From Ulota crispa (Eukaryota; Streptophyta; Bryopsida; Orthotrichales; Orthotrichaceae), in the NCBI GenBank assembly GCA_963920765.1, contig OY987252.1:2527966-2591965 (forward strand): a stretch of 64,000 bases of DNA, given 5' to 3'. The position numbers were made by a program, and so were the translations under genes. The stretch's first letter is position 1; each line of letters begins with the position of its first letter. Below the pieces are notes generated by a model, which searched no databases, was not told the DNA's origin, and saw nothing but the letters and a program-made list of their open reading frames with translations. Below, piece by piece: positions 36,366 through 47,709 of the stretch.

Positions 36366-36929
36366 CATTATTTTCTAGAATTGCTACTTTAAATTTTGTT
36401 TAGCTAAATAACTATGAACTTCAATGTGTTAAAATTCAAAATTTTAGCTTCTTACCAATGTTTTTAGTCACTCATGCTAAAGGTGAATATTATAATTCAG
36501 ATTGCTTGTACAATTGTCCCATGTGAACCTTCTGTTATATTCATAAGTCATGGCAGTGTCAGATCTCTAGAATTTGGTGCATCTGGAAGCACATTATTCT
36601 GTGTGATTACTTTGTAATCTCATATGTCATAGCTAATGTGGTTTCATGAAAGCGACAAAAATATGACTTGCTCAACTGTAGTATGGGTAGGTTATGATGA
36701 TATCTCCGTTTTCAAAGGACATGTATAGCATTTCCTTGCAAGTTTGTTCTACAAGTAGTTTTATAGGTTTATGTGGCAACAAATGGAAAAAGTAATGTAG
36801 CCAAGTATCCTTTAAGTGAATGATATGGCATATCCATTGCTCATGTGGACTCCATATGACGTATGTGTGATTGGTGCAATTTGTGAACATGTATCTCAAG
36901 TACTAACAGTTGTTGCCGTGTGAATTTTT

Positions 36930-37263
36930 TTGGAAGGTATGAGGAAGGAGAGCAATTCCCAAAGATCAAGAGAGGAGTTTATGTCAAGCAATGATAGTTG
37001 CCCTTCTAAGAAATTGGGAAAAAAAGAAAAAGTAGTAAATGTATCTACTGTGGAAGAAATGCACAGTAGGTCAACGTCAAAATCAAAAACTTCTAAGTCA
37101 TTGAAGAAAAGGAGGTATGAACCTGTAGGAATGAATAAGCCTACTGAGCCAATGTTGGAGGCTTGAAGTTGTAGCCGGTGTAAAGGTTGTTTGGGACGAC
37201 CAGTGCTTCATTGCACAAATAACAATTGAAGAAATCAAACAAAAATGTCAAGGTCCAATTTAG
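36930..37263 (+). pseudogene. Basic, Cys-containing coding relic
   Basis: A 78-codon open frame, very rich in Ser, Lys and Arg (KKLGKKEKVVN, TSKSKTSKSLKKRRYEPVG), is followed in the same frame by TGA at 37164, then SCSRCKGCLGRPVLHC, and a second TGA near 37230. The stops could each derive from CGA by loss of a methyl-C. The Cys/His spacing suggests a small metal-binding motif. AAAG-GTATGA at about 37263 would serve as a donor. The family is not recognised; it may belong with 38557-39695 on the same strand. Confidence 0.35.
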
Positions 37264-38556
37264 TAGATAAAGGTATGATTATAGTATTCATTTTATACTA
37301 TGCACGCAAAATGTTATTATAAGCACTATTCTAAGTAGTGCATTTAGGTTGCCTTGACAATTAGATTCCCTTATCCTAGAAAGTTACCTCATGACCATTA
37401 TTTGATCACTTTGAGACGCATGCAACTCCCTAGATAGTAGGATTTCACATGGTCTACTACCTAAATGCTGCAAGTTTGATTTTCCACAACTTTCTTGTTG
37501 TTGTTGAGGCCTTTAAGAATTGTTTGCTGCGGTAATTATTGAAGAAAAAAATTGTACTACCAGTAAGTATATATATAGAGTAGAATGTTGAAAGCTTAGT
37601 GTGGAGAAACCTAAATGCACTAATTAGTGTGGTGGAGGACATGTTTCTTCTCACATATCCAAAATATCTTATAGGCATGTGTAGATAAGTTTGGGGACTT
37701 TGTAGAATGCGTTGTTCAATAAATTGGGAGGACTTTCCCAAATTTATATTGGGAATGATAATTTTGCATTGGTTGCAATATTTTGGTGATTTGACTTGAA
37801 CTTCCGGATAATTCATGTAAGGTATCATGTGATTTGTATAAGGTTGTGAAGTGATCATAATCTTCATCATAAATCACCAAAGAACTCTTAACAACAGAAG
37901 ATTCAAAACTTTGAGTATGTAATCTTTCTTCCACTTTAATAGAAAATGCATTATTAAAGAAAAGGGAATTTGACATTACATGTGGCATTGCAATTCAAGC
38001 AAATGTGGATGCTCCACCAACTGGAAGAGAAAGTGCTTTGGCATAGTTGACCAAGATCCCCGGAAGTGCTACAAGTCTATTGAAACAAGTGTTGGCTAAA
38101 ATGGTTTGTATTTCAAAAGGTCACAAACACCACCGTAAAAATGGCATAGACTCCAATATTAGAGATTGTCATAATAGATTTGCCAACAACCAAAGATCCA
38201 ACTCTTCAAAATAGAGGGAGATTGATACTGACAAAGAGGAGATGGTACGGTCACTGTTGCAAAAGGGCAAGCATGAAGTTACAAAGAGAAGTGTGAAGTT
38301 GGATACCCCAAGGATGGATATCTACGACTCTGCGGTAAAAATTGCTTACTTTCAATGGCCATTTTATTGTGTTGTTGCTGGAGACATGTGTGAGTATATT
38401 GTTAGATAGAGTAGAGTTATAATAAGCTTTACTGTTGTACATTTGAAATTCCAATTGCAAAAGTCATAGATTTGGAAAATTATTTTAAAATTAGTAAGCC
38501 ACTTACCTCCAAAGTCATGATTATGTGTTTCTAACTTTCATGTGCATGTGGGATTG

Positions 38557-39695
38557 CTTAGGCTTAGTGAAGTCCATGCAGCTAAAGGAATTCCACAGTC
38601 ACGCGGACAAAAAAGTAAGAGCATCTATAACGATGATGTGTACAGCAAATCAGATGACAAAGGATCGCTTGCAAGCTACGACAATATCATGGTCAATCCA
38701 AATGAAGGAATAGACTTAGCGGATTTACTTGGCAAAATAGAGGCAAACAAAAGAAGGGTAAGAAGACAAGCATAGAGAAAGCGCAAAGGAGAATGCAAAA
38801 GACAATGCAAAGAAAGTCTCATATCTAACATCTTGACCGTGAACAAGCAAACTAGGAAACCTTATGGATATGGAATAGAGGACTACCAAAAAGACCTGAG
38901 AGTATTATCAAGGAAATTGAACCTAGCAATTCTGAACATAAACCACCAAACCAAAGGAGCATTGCAAGAAATAAGTGAGTGGATTCAACATTCACGGCAT
39001 TATACTGCACATGTACGCTTCAGAATTGTGAAAGATATTGTAGCTTGTGGGGTTTGGTTGAGGCGTTACAACATATGGAGGAAAATTGATAACAATGAAC
39101 CAAAATCAGAAGATGTCTTGCTCACAAACAAAAATTTTGAAGACTGCCAACATGCCAAGGGCAATAGAGTTAATCTTGGAAGAACAGGCCCATTAGGAGT
39201 GCTTGGTGTGAAGCAAAGACTGCAGGATAAACTACATAGATTGCCAAAACCAAAGGAGGTTGATTGTGAGATGTGTCATAACAAAGGGTATGGCGGCCAT
39301 TCCAAAAAAAATAAAGAGAAGATGGGCATCTTAGGAAGTGATGGTAGACCTTCTATATTATTGCTAAATATAGGTGAAGTAGAGGAGAGCTTTGAAGAGA
39401 ACAACAGTGACCCATACAATGTTGAAGCAGAATTTCTCTAAAACAACATAGATGGGAATGGGGAGGTGGGAAATGAGGAGTCTTGGTCAAAGGACAAGGT
39501 TTTGAGTCACCCCGCTTGGCTAAAGATGATGCATATGGTGCACAATCTGAAATCATAGTTACGTGCAGGAGCATCGTCTAGTGGCCGTAAACATCCAAAA
39601 TAGAGGAATAGAAAGGAAGAACATAAAGGAGGAACTATTGCTATGAACCCAACAAAGACTTGGGATGTTCTTGTAAGCACTATAAGCATTGAGTA
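38557..39695 (+). pseudogene. Decayed unknown protein with a zinc-knuckle-like motif
   Basis: One plus-strand frame remains protein-like for about 380 codons, broken by TAG at 38773, TAA at 39439, and TAG at 39556, 39601 and 39694. The longest clean part is 38833-39441. It opens with a Ser/Asp-rich region, then a Leu-rich segment (LRVLSRKLNLAILNINHQT) and an aromatic/basic stretch (GVWLRRYNIWRKIDNN). Next comes CEMCHNKGYGGH, reminiscent of a CxxC...GH zinc knuckle lacking its last Cys, and an acidic tail. An acceptor-like TTGCTTAG lies just before 38560. The product is probably nuclear or transposon-encoded. The family is not recognised. Confidence 0.45.
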
Positions 39696-40293
39696 GGGCA
39701 TTACTTTTTTCTATTCTTTTTAGTTACCCGCATAAGAGTCTTATAATCTGCAACATGCTTTTGTAATCTTGTTCTAGTCATGATTGACTATGTACTATGT
39801 GTAGGAGGGCTTACTAATTAACTTAAACCAAATATGCGTGCAAGAAGATGCAACGCAATAGCATGAGGAGGAAAAGGAGCAACTAGGCAAATCTTGAAGC
39901 ATGAGGAAGAGAGTAATATACAATTGAATTCTACTGCATTTAAATTTGCAAGGTAATTTTTTTCCCAGTACGTGATTGAATTGGTTAAAAGAAATAATAT
40001 GAGAATTGTAACTTTTGAAATGTGAAAGATTTTCTTAAGTATGTAGACAAGAAGGGGAGAACAATTATTTTAGGCTTTTCCAATGTCTAAGGGGCAGTGT
40101 CAATGCAACCTAGTCAGGTTGAATCCATTTGTGATTAACGATTGGAATTATGCTGATTTTGCTGCTTTTTTTCAACCTTTGTGCACAGTTGCCTTAAATT
40201 GTTCATGATAATTGTCAAGATTGAGTGAATGTATGAAACATTTGTGCTTTAGTGCTATCATTATTGGTTGAGAACATGGAGTTCCAATTTGTC
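39696..40293. other. AT-rich spacer
   Basis: Nothing coding and no clear repeat is visible. Confidence 0.4.
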
Positions 40294-40531
40294 CAGCTTG
40301 TAACATAATTTTTGTTAAGTTAGGAAAATTATACAATTTGGAGCTTTGCAATTCTGCTTTCTTGACAACATTTTGTTGATTTGAGGTGAAGTGCAGGATG
40401 ACTTCCTTAGAGCAGCTTGTAACATAGTTTTTGTCAAGTCATGAAAATGATACAATTTGAAGCTTTTCAATTCTGTTTTCTTTACAACATTTTGCTAATT
40501 TGAAGTGAATTGTATGATTACTTCTTTAAAG
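40294..40531. repeat. Two-copy tandem duplication, 119-bp unit
   Basis: CAGCTTGTAACATAATTTTT at 40294 recurs at 40413. The two 119-bp units run side by side through ATACAATTTGAAGC, CAACATTTTG and GACTTCCTT, with scattered differences. Confidence 0.75.
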
Positions 40532-41902
40532 TCTTGTGACAATGATGTTGGATCTTGAAGAAATTATCATGAAATTCTCTTAAAATTGCTAAAATTCTTT
40601 CAAGAATGTGAAATTGAGAAGTTCCAAATGGTATTGGTTTTCCCAATTTAACAAATTTGGTGTTTTGCTCTCCATTTTGAGTGACCTCAACCTACAAATG
40701 CATGTGTGTGAGTTAATCCATTAAACTATAAAAGGAAATAATTTCTTCGGGATTAAAATCTGAGGACAAAAGGCAATATGCAGTCAATTACAATTCTTTA
40801 TTGCTGCTTAATGCCAAAGGTAAACTTTTGAGTGAATGATCCTTGTAAATTTATTATGGGTTTTGATTTGATGATATAATACAAAAATAACAAGTACATG
40901 AGTTATATAGATACCAAGAGCATAATTATTTAAATATCATTGAGGATGAATTTTTGAACAATTTCTGGTTTGGGTTTCTTATTTTAAATTATAGAAATAG
41001 TATTTGAGTTACTTTGTTTAAAGAGATTGGAAAAGTAGTAATTCAACAAACTCTTTAGATGTACAAAAAAAATATCACATTAATGTCTTTAAATTGGTCC
41101 TTTTCTTTTAATTATAGTTCATATTAGTTGAAAGATGCTTTGGAGCCAATTGAATGGCTTGTCACAAGGTTTTGATTATCTTTAATTATCAGATTGAACA
41201 ATATCATTTATTTTGTGAACAAAGATTTGAGGAAAGTAAATGAAAAACTTTGATCAGATATGAGACATAACCAATATAAATGCAAACACTTTACATGAGT
41301 TTGAAAACATATTTGTAGACTTTCAATTGGTAAACTTTCAATAGAATTGTGTCTAACTATCTCAAAGAAGCAATTGGACTTGAAGTAAAATTTTGTTGTG
41401 AATCTTGGTTTCATATGTAGAATTCTCTTACAAGTATAATTGTAATGTTGTGATTTGTACTTGTGTTTCATGTACATTCATTATCTTTGACCATACGGAT
41501 TCATGGACAAGGTTGTACTATTACATTTGTTGCTGATTCTAGGTTTTTTGCACGTGTTTTCTATTGTGCTCTAAAAAACCTTAAGAATAACCCTAAGTAT
41601 GCTATTGTACTGGCAATAAAAGTTGGTGGGAAAAAGCCAAAATTACTGAATGCCTAGTATATCCTCAAAGACTACATGTGTGTTTCATGGCAAGTTGGTA
41701 CATGTATTCAAGTACATGGACAGCAGTTTCCCACCTCATCAAGCAACCCTGGACATTTGAGGAGGCGAGGGCAATAAACATATGCAGCAATCTCAGTTAC
41801 AAATTGGCTACAAGTTATCCTTAGCAAAGTACAGTGTGACTGTTGTGACCCCTTTTTTTTGCAGTGAAATGTGTTGATACAATCATGAGTGGAAAGTGTC
41901 AA
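40532..41902. other. Spacer with one stray element end
   Basis: TTTTCCCAATTTAACAAATT followed by TGGTGTTTT at about 40640-40675 looks like a right end of the ACACCATATT family without an obvious partner. The remainder is AT-rich with only short frames. Confidence 0.35.
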
Positions 41903-42157
41903 ACACCATATTTGTTAATTTGGGAAAAAAGGAGGTACTACCTTGTACTTAACCTTAATTGTACAAACAATAAATGTAGGCATAGCTATAGCTCAAAGTT
42001 GAGAGTTATTTGAAATATTTGTAGGCAATCACTAAGACTTCAATATTGTATAGAAAATTGCATGTTTTTTCTTTTGTAATATGTTGAGTTTCACATAATG
42101 ACAGAATAGTGAGAGTCCCAGAATGTTCTCTTTTTCCCAATTTAAGAAATATGGTGT
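41903..42157. mobile_element. 255-bp element with ACACCATATT ends
   Basis: The left end reads ACACCATATTTGTTAATTTG then GGAAAAAAGG. The right end, inward on the minus strand, reads ACACCATATTTCTTAAATTG then GGAAAAAG. Next to the left end, GGTACTACCTTGTACTTAAC resembles the same position in the 60177 element. There is no frame inside. Flanking bases do not form a clean duplication. Confidence 0.6.
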
Positions 42158-44273
42158 TGCCAGCTCTTTCTGTAGATACAGAAGTTATTTGAATGTTGGG
42201 TAATTTCTGTGTTTAATTAGTAATTATGTGAATTTCAAGGCCAAAGTTCCTCACTTGTTGATAAGATGTTGCAGTGAAGTTATGATAGAGGAATGTGGAC
42301 GACACTATCTATAGCTATGTTTACGTTTTTTCAGTTGGTCTAGACTCTTTAGAGTTTTAAATATTTGTCAAAGATCTATAAAGTGTGTAAGGTTTTCACT
42401 TTGAAGCTACCACTATTGTTTTCTTATATGTTAAGTAAAAAGTGAATAAAGTGGACTTGTTCAATATTATTATTGTATTTGGAAGTGCTATGTTTGTTGA
42501 ATGCAAAAATGAGCATATGTGACTTTTTGCATTCTCTGATCCTAAATGAAGTTTAGTTGATTGAAATTACATGCATGGGGTAAATAAATTGGCAACTTTG
42601 TGAACCAGGCCTTGAATTTGCATTGCACAATTGACATGAACATGTCAACTCTCTTGTACACGCATGTGCAATTACAAATTTTGGAGAACTCAATGATTCA
42701 TGTAAACAAACAGATTTTGTATTGTACACTTTTAAACCTTTCCAACTTAATAGCCTCTAGTATTTAATATAAAATTTGGCTACAATTGTATAGATGTAGA
42801 GAGGTCTTACTCAAAGTCATTTATATCTCTAAAAACAACCTCTTACTTCTTTTTAACTATATTGAAAGTAATATATCATGTACCAATTGTAATGTATATG
42901 ATTTTTATTATCCCTTTCTTTCAATTTTTGAAATAAAATTAGCTAATAAATCTTAAACACCAAAGGATATAATTTCTTTTCCTCCTATTCCTCAAAGAAA
43001 TATTTTAATTATACACTGTATTATATTGTTGTTTATATGTATGTGAAAGTCAGGTCATTTTCTTATTTTTGAATGTATCCTTTGCCCATTAAATACAATT
43101 AAAGTTTGAAAGACTTAAAACAAGCCGGATAAATTACTATAAACAATAGCTATATTTACTAGATAGGCTACAAAGTCCTTATTTCAACATATGCTTCTTC
43201 CTTTGAATCACATGTTATTCCTCATTTATATTGCATGTAAATGATGGCACTTTTCAATATCACTATTCTCGACACACTTGCATTACAAACACAAAATGAA
43301 GCGTGATCCTCACACCCATTAGTGGCTGGAATTGTAGAAACTGTTGAAAGATTTGAACAACGTTTAGGTACGTATGCTACAACCATGGTATCCCACCACC
43401 ATCTATTTACACTTTTATAACTCAAGGTCTAATTTTTCTTTTTGTTAGGATAGAGTAACCCGCACCCCAAAATGCCCATAGGTAAGGAAAATTTGGCTAA
43501 AATGGGAAAGAATTAATAATATGTGGAAACTCATCCAAAAAACTACTAATATAAGTTACTTTCATTCAAAAGGTGGTGAAGTAGTCTTTTGCTCAAGGAA
43601 GGATCTAGTGATTTCACCCAATTTTTCACCTAAATTTTTGATTGTATCGGTAGCTAGAGCACTTTCAAAGTAAGAATTAGGCAAAAGGAAATTAAACCCT
43701 GCTATAACTACTACAGTAATAATGTCAAATAGTGTTGACAACACTAGTTACAAAGCCTAATAGTAAATGTCAAAAATCCCCTTAATGTTACCAACACTAA
43801 ATGTCAATGTATACACTAATTGCCACTTATTGTAACTTTTGGGAGTATGAATTTTTTACAAGTTTACATTTAGTGTTAGAAGAAACCAAGCAAGATTTCC
43901 TCCTCTAGATTTTTTATAGAAACCCTTCAATATAGTGAGTTTCTTCCTCCATATTCTCTGTAATGCAAACTAGTTCCAGATTCTAGAGAAACCCAACTAG
44001 AATTTACAAAAAATTTGATGTTACAAGGCTTCTCAACTACAAATTCATGCATGACCCAAAAGCTGTAATTGATCAAAGAAAAAGGAAACAATGAATAGTT
44101 GATTTAGTATCCTTGAATGCAAGGCCCAAAATTCTTCCATACACTAAAGTAGCCTTCTTTTCCTTTTTGTCTTGCACAATTTCATACCCAATTTTTTTGT
44201 TAAAAGCATAAACTCTCAATTAAAATTTTGAAGCAAAATGCTTTGAACATAACTCTTCTAACAAGCTGTTTCC
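42158..44273. other. AT-rich spacer
   Basis: No gene is supported. A loose inverted pair, CAACACTAAATGTC near 43793 and TTACATTTAGTGTTA near 43866, may mark a small decayed element. Confidence 0.35.
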
Positions 44274-44445
44274 CAATTTTACAATCTCAATCAAACAAAC
44301 TTGTCTCATGGCTACAAAATCTAGTTGTAAGTAGTTTTGAGCCCTAGAATCTCCTCTCACAATTTTACAATTTCAGTCATACAAACCTGTTTATGGCTAC
44401 CATATCCAGTTGTAAGCAACTTTGAGCCCTAGAGTCTCCTCTCAA
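44274..44445. repeat. Two-copy tandem duplication, 86-bp unit
   Basis: CAATTTTACAATCTCAATCA at 44274 is repeated at 44360 as CAATTTTACAATTTCAGTCA. Both continue through CAAACTTG or CAAACCTG, ATGGCTAC, AGTTGTAAG and GAGCCCTAGA. A truncated third start follows at about 44433. Confidence 0.7.
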
Positions 44446-45055
44446 AATGTTACGTCTCTCACCCAATGCAAATTTGAAACTTTGCTCCCTCTCCATGTTG
44501 CACTACGTAGGTCTCTTGATCTCTTGAGTTGAATTTTGATCTCTGAGGCAATGAAGTTGGAAGAAAAGAAAAACAAGGAGTGCAAGGGATTGCAAGTTGG
44601 ACACTATGGCAAGCAAAGCAAAGGAGACAAGAACAATGCAAGCTGCAAAGCAAAGAGGGAGACATGAATAGCACAAATAAGGTGCTAGGAGATTGGTGTA
44701 CAAGAGGCAACTCTAAATGTCAACTACTTCACATTTAGAGTGAATGGAGTAAAAGTACAAGTAACATTATTAGTATCATAACAATATTTATCATTATTAG
44801 TGTACTGATTCTTAAGAATCAACACTTGACTTTGTCTATGACTTTTAATACACATCACCCAAATTCATTTGAAAAAACTTCAAGGTGTGAAACAGTGAAC
44901 AGTTTAACCAAATGAAAATTATTTTGTATCATATAATATGAGAGAAGAGAAAACTTGCTTTTTCTAGAACAAAATTTTAGCACATTCAAATATCCCAAAT
45001 AATATTATATTTAATGAGCCCAAAACTTGTATTGAATTGTAGAGTTTTCTAATTA

Positions 45056-45632
45056 CTCCCTCAGTTTCTGAAAGAAACCCGTATTTGAGAATTTGTGAGG
45101 AATTAAGGAATGTTAACAACAAATTGTAATTGGAAGTTATTGGATATTAGGCTTAAACCATTCCAAACCTAAATTTAGTTTTTTCTAGAATTAAGGTTTT
45201 TTTAAAAAGAGAGAAAATTACTACCAAAGTTTTGAAATTTCAAGTCTTTTGTTATCGTCACAAACGGTTAGAAAAATGATTGATATGAAGTGTGTCAATG
45301 CAAATGTAAGTAAAAAACAAGCCTAGTTGCCCAAGTAGTCCCATCTTTAAAAATACCAAATCTTTTTGTTGATATTATTGATGATTTTAGCTTAATGATA
45401 GGCAAAATTTGCAAACAAAAATCACTAAACCAAGTTTGTAATGCTAACATTAGCAATCAATGAGCATAAAAAGCCCAAAAAATATCACCAAACATGCTAA
45501 GTAGTTAATTTCATTTTAGAGATAAGGGTAGGATTTCTTTTTTAATAAATCAACTCAAAAGGCCAATACAAGTTTCTTTCTAAAACAGAAAAAATAAGAA
45601 TGAATCTAAGTTTCTTTCAGCAACAGAGGGAG
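45056..45632. mobile_element. Stowaway-like (Tc1/Mariner) element
   Basis: The left end CTCCCTCAGTTTCTGAAAGA and the right end, inward on the minus strand, CTCCCTCTGTTGCTGAAAGA match over about 23 bases with two differences. Both are flanked by TA (45054-45055 and 45633-45634), the target duplication of Stowaway elements, whose known consensus end also starts CTCCCTC. The 577-bp interior has no transposase frame, so the element is non-autonomous. Confidence 0.8.
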
Positions 45633-45723
45633 TATTTGACTCGAGTGTTAGTTGCTATTCAATGCATGTGAATATTCAACTATTCTAAAACAATGTTTTT
45701 TTAAATAAAAACTGAATTAAGTT

Positions 45724-46033
45724 TACATTGAATATTGCATTTAGGTTGCCCCAAACTAATTCCTCATCATTCTACACTAATTAATATTTACAACTGCTAC
45801 AGTAATTTTCATCAAAAGTCATCAAATTTATTGCAATAAACTTATAAGGGGTCTTGCCACAACAATGAAGTTGCAAAAAGACATCCTGCTGACGTCAAGT
45901 TGTAAACCACGTGAAATCCAAATATTTAGAGAGTTGCAAGCCCCTCCAAGTTGCCAAGCGATGAGTCATGAGGTAACTTATCAGGGTATGGCAACCTAAT
46001 TTGTAAGGCAACCTAAATGCAATATTCAATGTA
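45724..46033. mobile_element. Well-preserved 310-bp MITE with perfect inverted ends
   Basis: The first 27 bases (TACATTGAATATTGCATTTA then GGTTGCC) are exactly complementary to the last 27. GTT precedes the element at 45721-45723 and follows it at 46034-46036, a three-base target duplication. A second GGTTGCC repeat sits just inside the right end. No frame is present. A related end, GCATTTAGGTTGCCTTGACA, occurs near 37341. The three-base duplication fits Harbinger- or CACTA-like mechanisms; the ends do not identify the superfamily. Confidence 0.85.
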
Positions 46034-46539
46034 GTTGAAAGATGGCACAAAAAGAATCGACTCAAAACAATTAAGGAGTTAACAATTAAGGAGTTAAGCA
46101 GGCACCAAAAACAATCCCCGTAAGTAAAGAATGGAAATCAATTATTTTGCTGGACTGTGTACAGTTTAAAATCTGAACTTAAGTAAAACTTGAGTTTGTA
46201 CGTATCAAGTATTCTACACAGTAAAAACATTTCCCAAGCAGAAAAACTCTGCGTAGATTTCCACTGCATCAACTATCTCTGCAAACATTTCTCAAGCATG
46301 TTAGTGTAATTTAAACAAATTCTTTCTTGCTTCAGAAATGTAAGAAAAGAAGACCGTTAGGACTAGTTTCTACTATCTAAATAGCCCATCGGCACAAACA
46401 TTGGTGGACCACTATTAAAAAACAGGCAAGTTGGTGGGAGTGTTTAACTATATTCTGAGATCTACTCCTTAATACAGAATGTCCGTACTCCAGATTTCAC
46501 ATGCCATATGTAAATAGAAGCAAAACATCTTTCGCTTCA

Positions 46540-47665
46540 TCAATGTTCAATAGCGTTAGCCGGGGTTGAAGCTGGGTCCAGCTCCAGACACTCAGCAGGC
46601 ACTCCTTCGACGTTTTCCTCTGTTACAAGTAGAGCAGGTATACGATGTGAAAATTTATGCAGATCGTATGTCACTGTTAGCGGGTACGCATCTCCCTTCG
46701 GAACCCACAAGGTTTTGTAACCTGCAAGCTTGTCGAGTCTAACTACTCTCCCTCCCCCAGTTATGGCTGAAAAATCGCTTCTGATTAATACAAAATCGTA
46801 CCGAAATTGAACTCTTCCAACAGCATTCGAGATCGACAGCTCCTTATCGTAGTCTGTGTAAATAGCCCAGACTTCAGCCCTCTTTGGGTATACCTCGTAT
46901 CCGTTCTTGTGTCTTTTGATCGTCATCAAATGTGAGAACATGTTTATAGAGTCAAATTCAACTTCATCACCAAGCTTGAACTCGCCACAGCTAATAGAAA
47001 GATCACGTTCCTTCAACCAGTCAAAGGTATCTTTGAATGGATGAACTGGCTCCAGCCATACTGCTTCCACGTTGAAAGCATCTTGACTTACTTTATTCAC
47101 CTGACAATAGAACCGCGGCATACCGTCCGTTTCATCAAAAACTGCCCAAACCTGGTTTTTTCTCACATGGCGTTCAGTACGGTCTGCATCGAAGTCATGG
47201 AAATCGGGATCAGGCACAACTATAGCTTCTTCACCAGAACCTGCAGAGGAGAACAAGCAATTTGTCCCAATGCCAGCTTCCTTGTCCTGTCCGCCAACAC
47301 TATTAACCTTGCCTTGACAAACAGATGGATTCCTCACATGCTGCACCGACTTCGCATCATTTGATGTATTGATAACCTTCGGACTTCGTCCATCATCCAT
47401 CTTTGCTCCAGAAACTCGTATAGAATCCTGCGCCGGAATGCCTAGTCTTGCAGCAAGCTCTTTTCTGAACCTTTCTGCCAACTGCTTGTGCAGGGGATCT
47501 TTCAGTCTATCTCTAACAAATGCAGATTTACTACCTAGACTACCACCATCACTCCACACACCCTCCTCGTCCTCAAACCCATCCCCATCCCCATCGGCAT
47601 CCTCCTCATTGTCATTATCGGCATCGGCATCGGCATCGGCATGGTCATGGTCATGGTCATCATCC

Positions 47666-47709
<44 letters not shown>

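Noticed and set aside
37457..37988. 137- and 90-codon minus-strand frames
   Set aside because: They overlap each other in different frames, have no recognisable motif and sit between plus-strand relics with better coding character.
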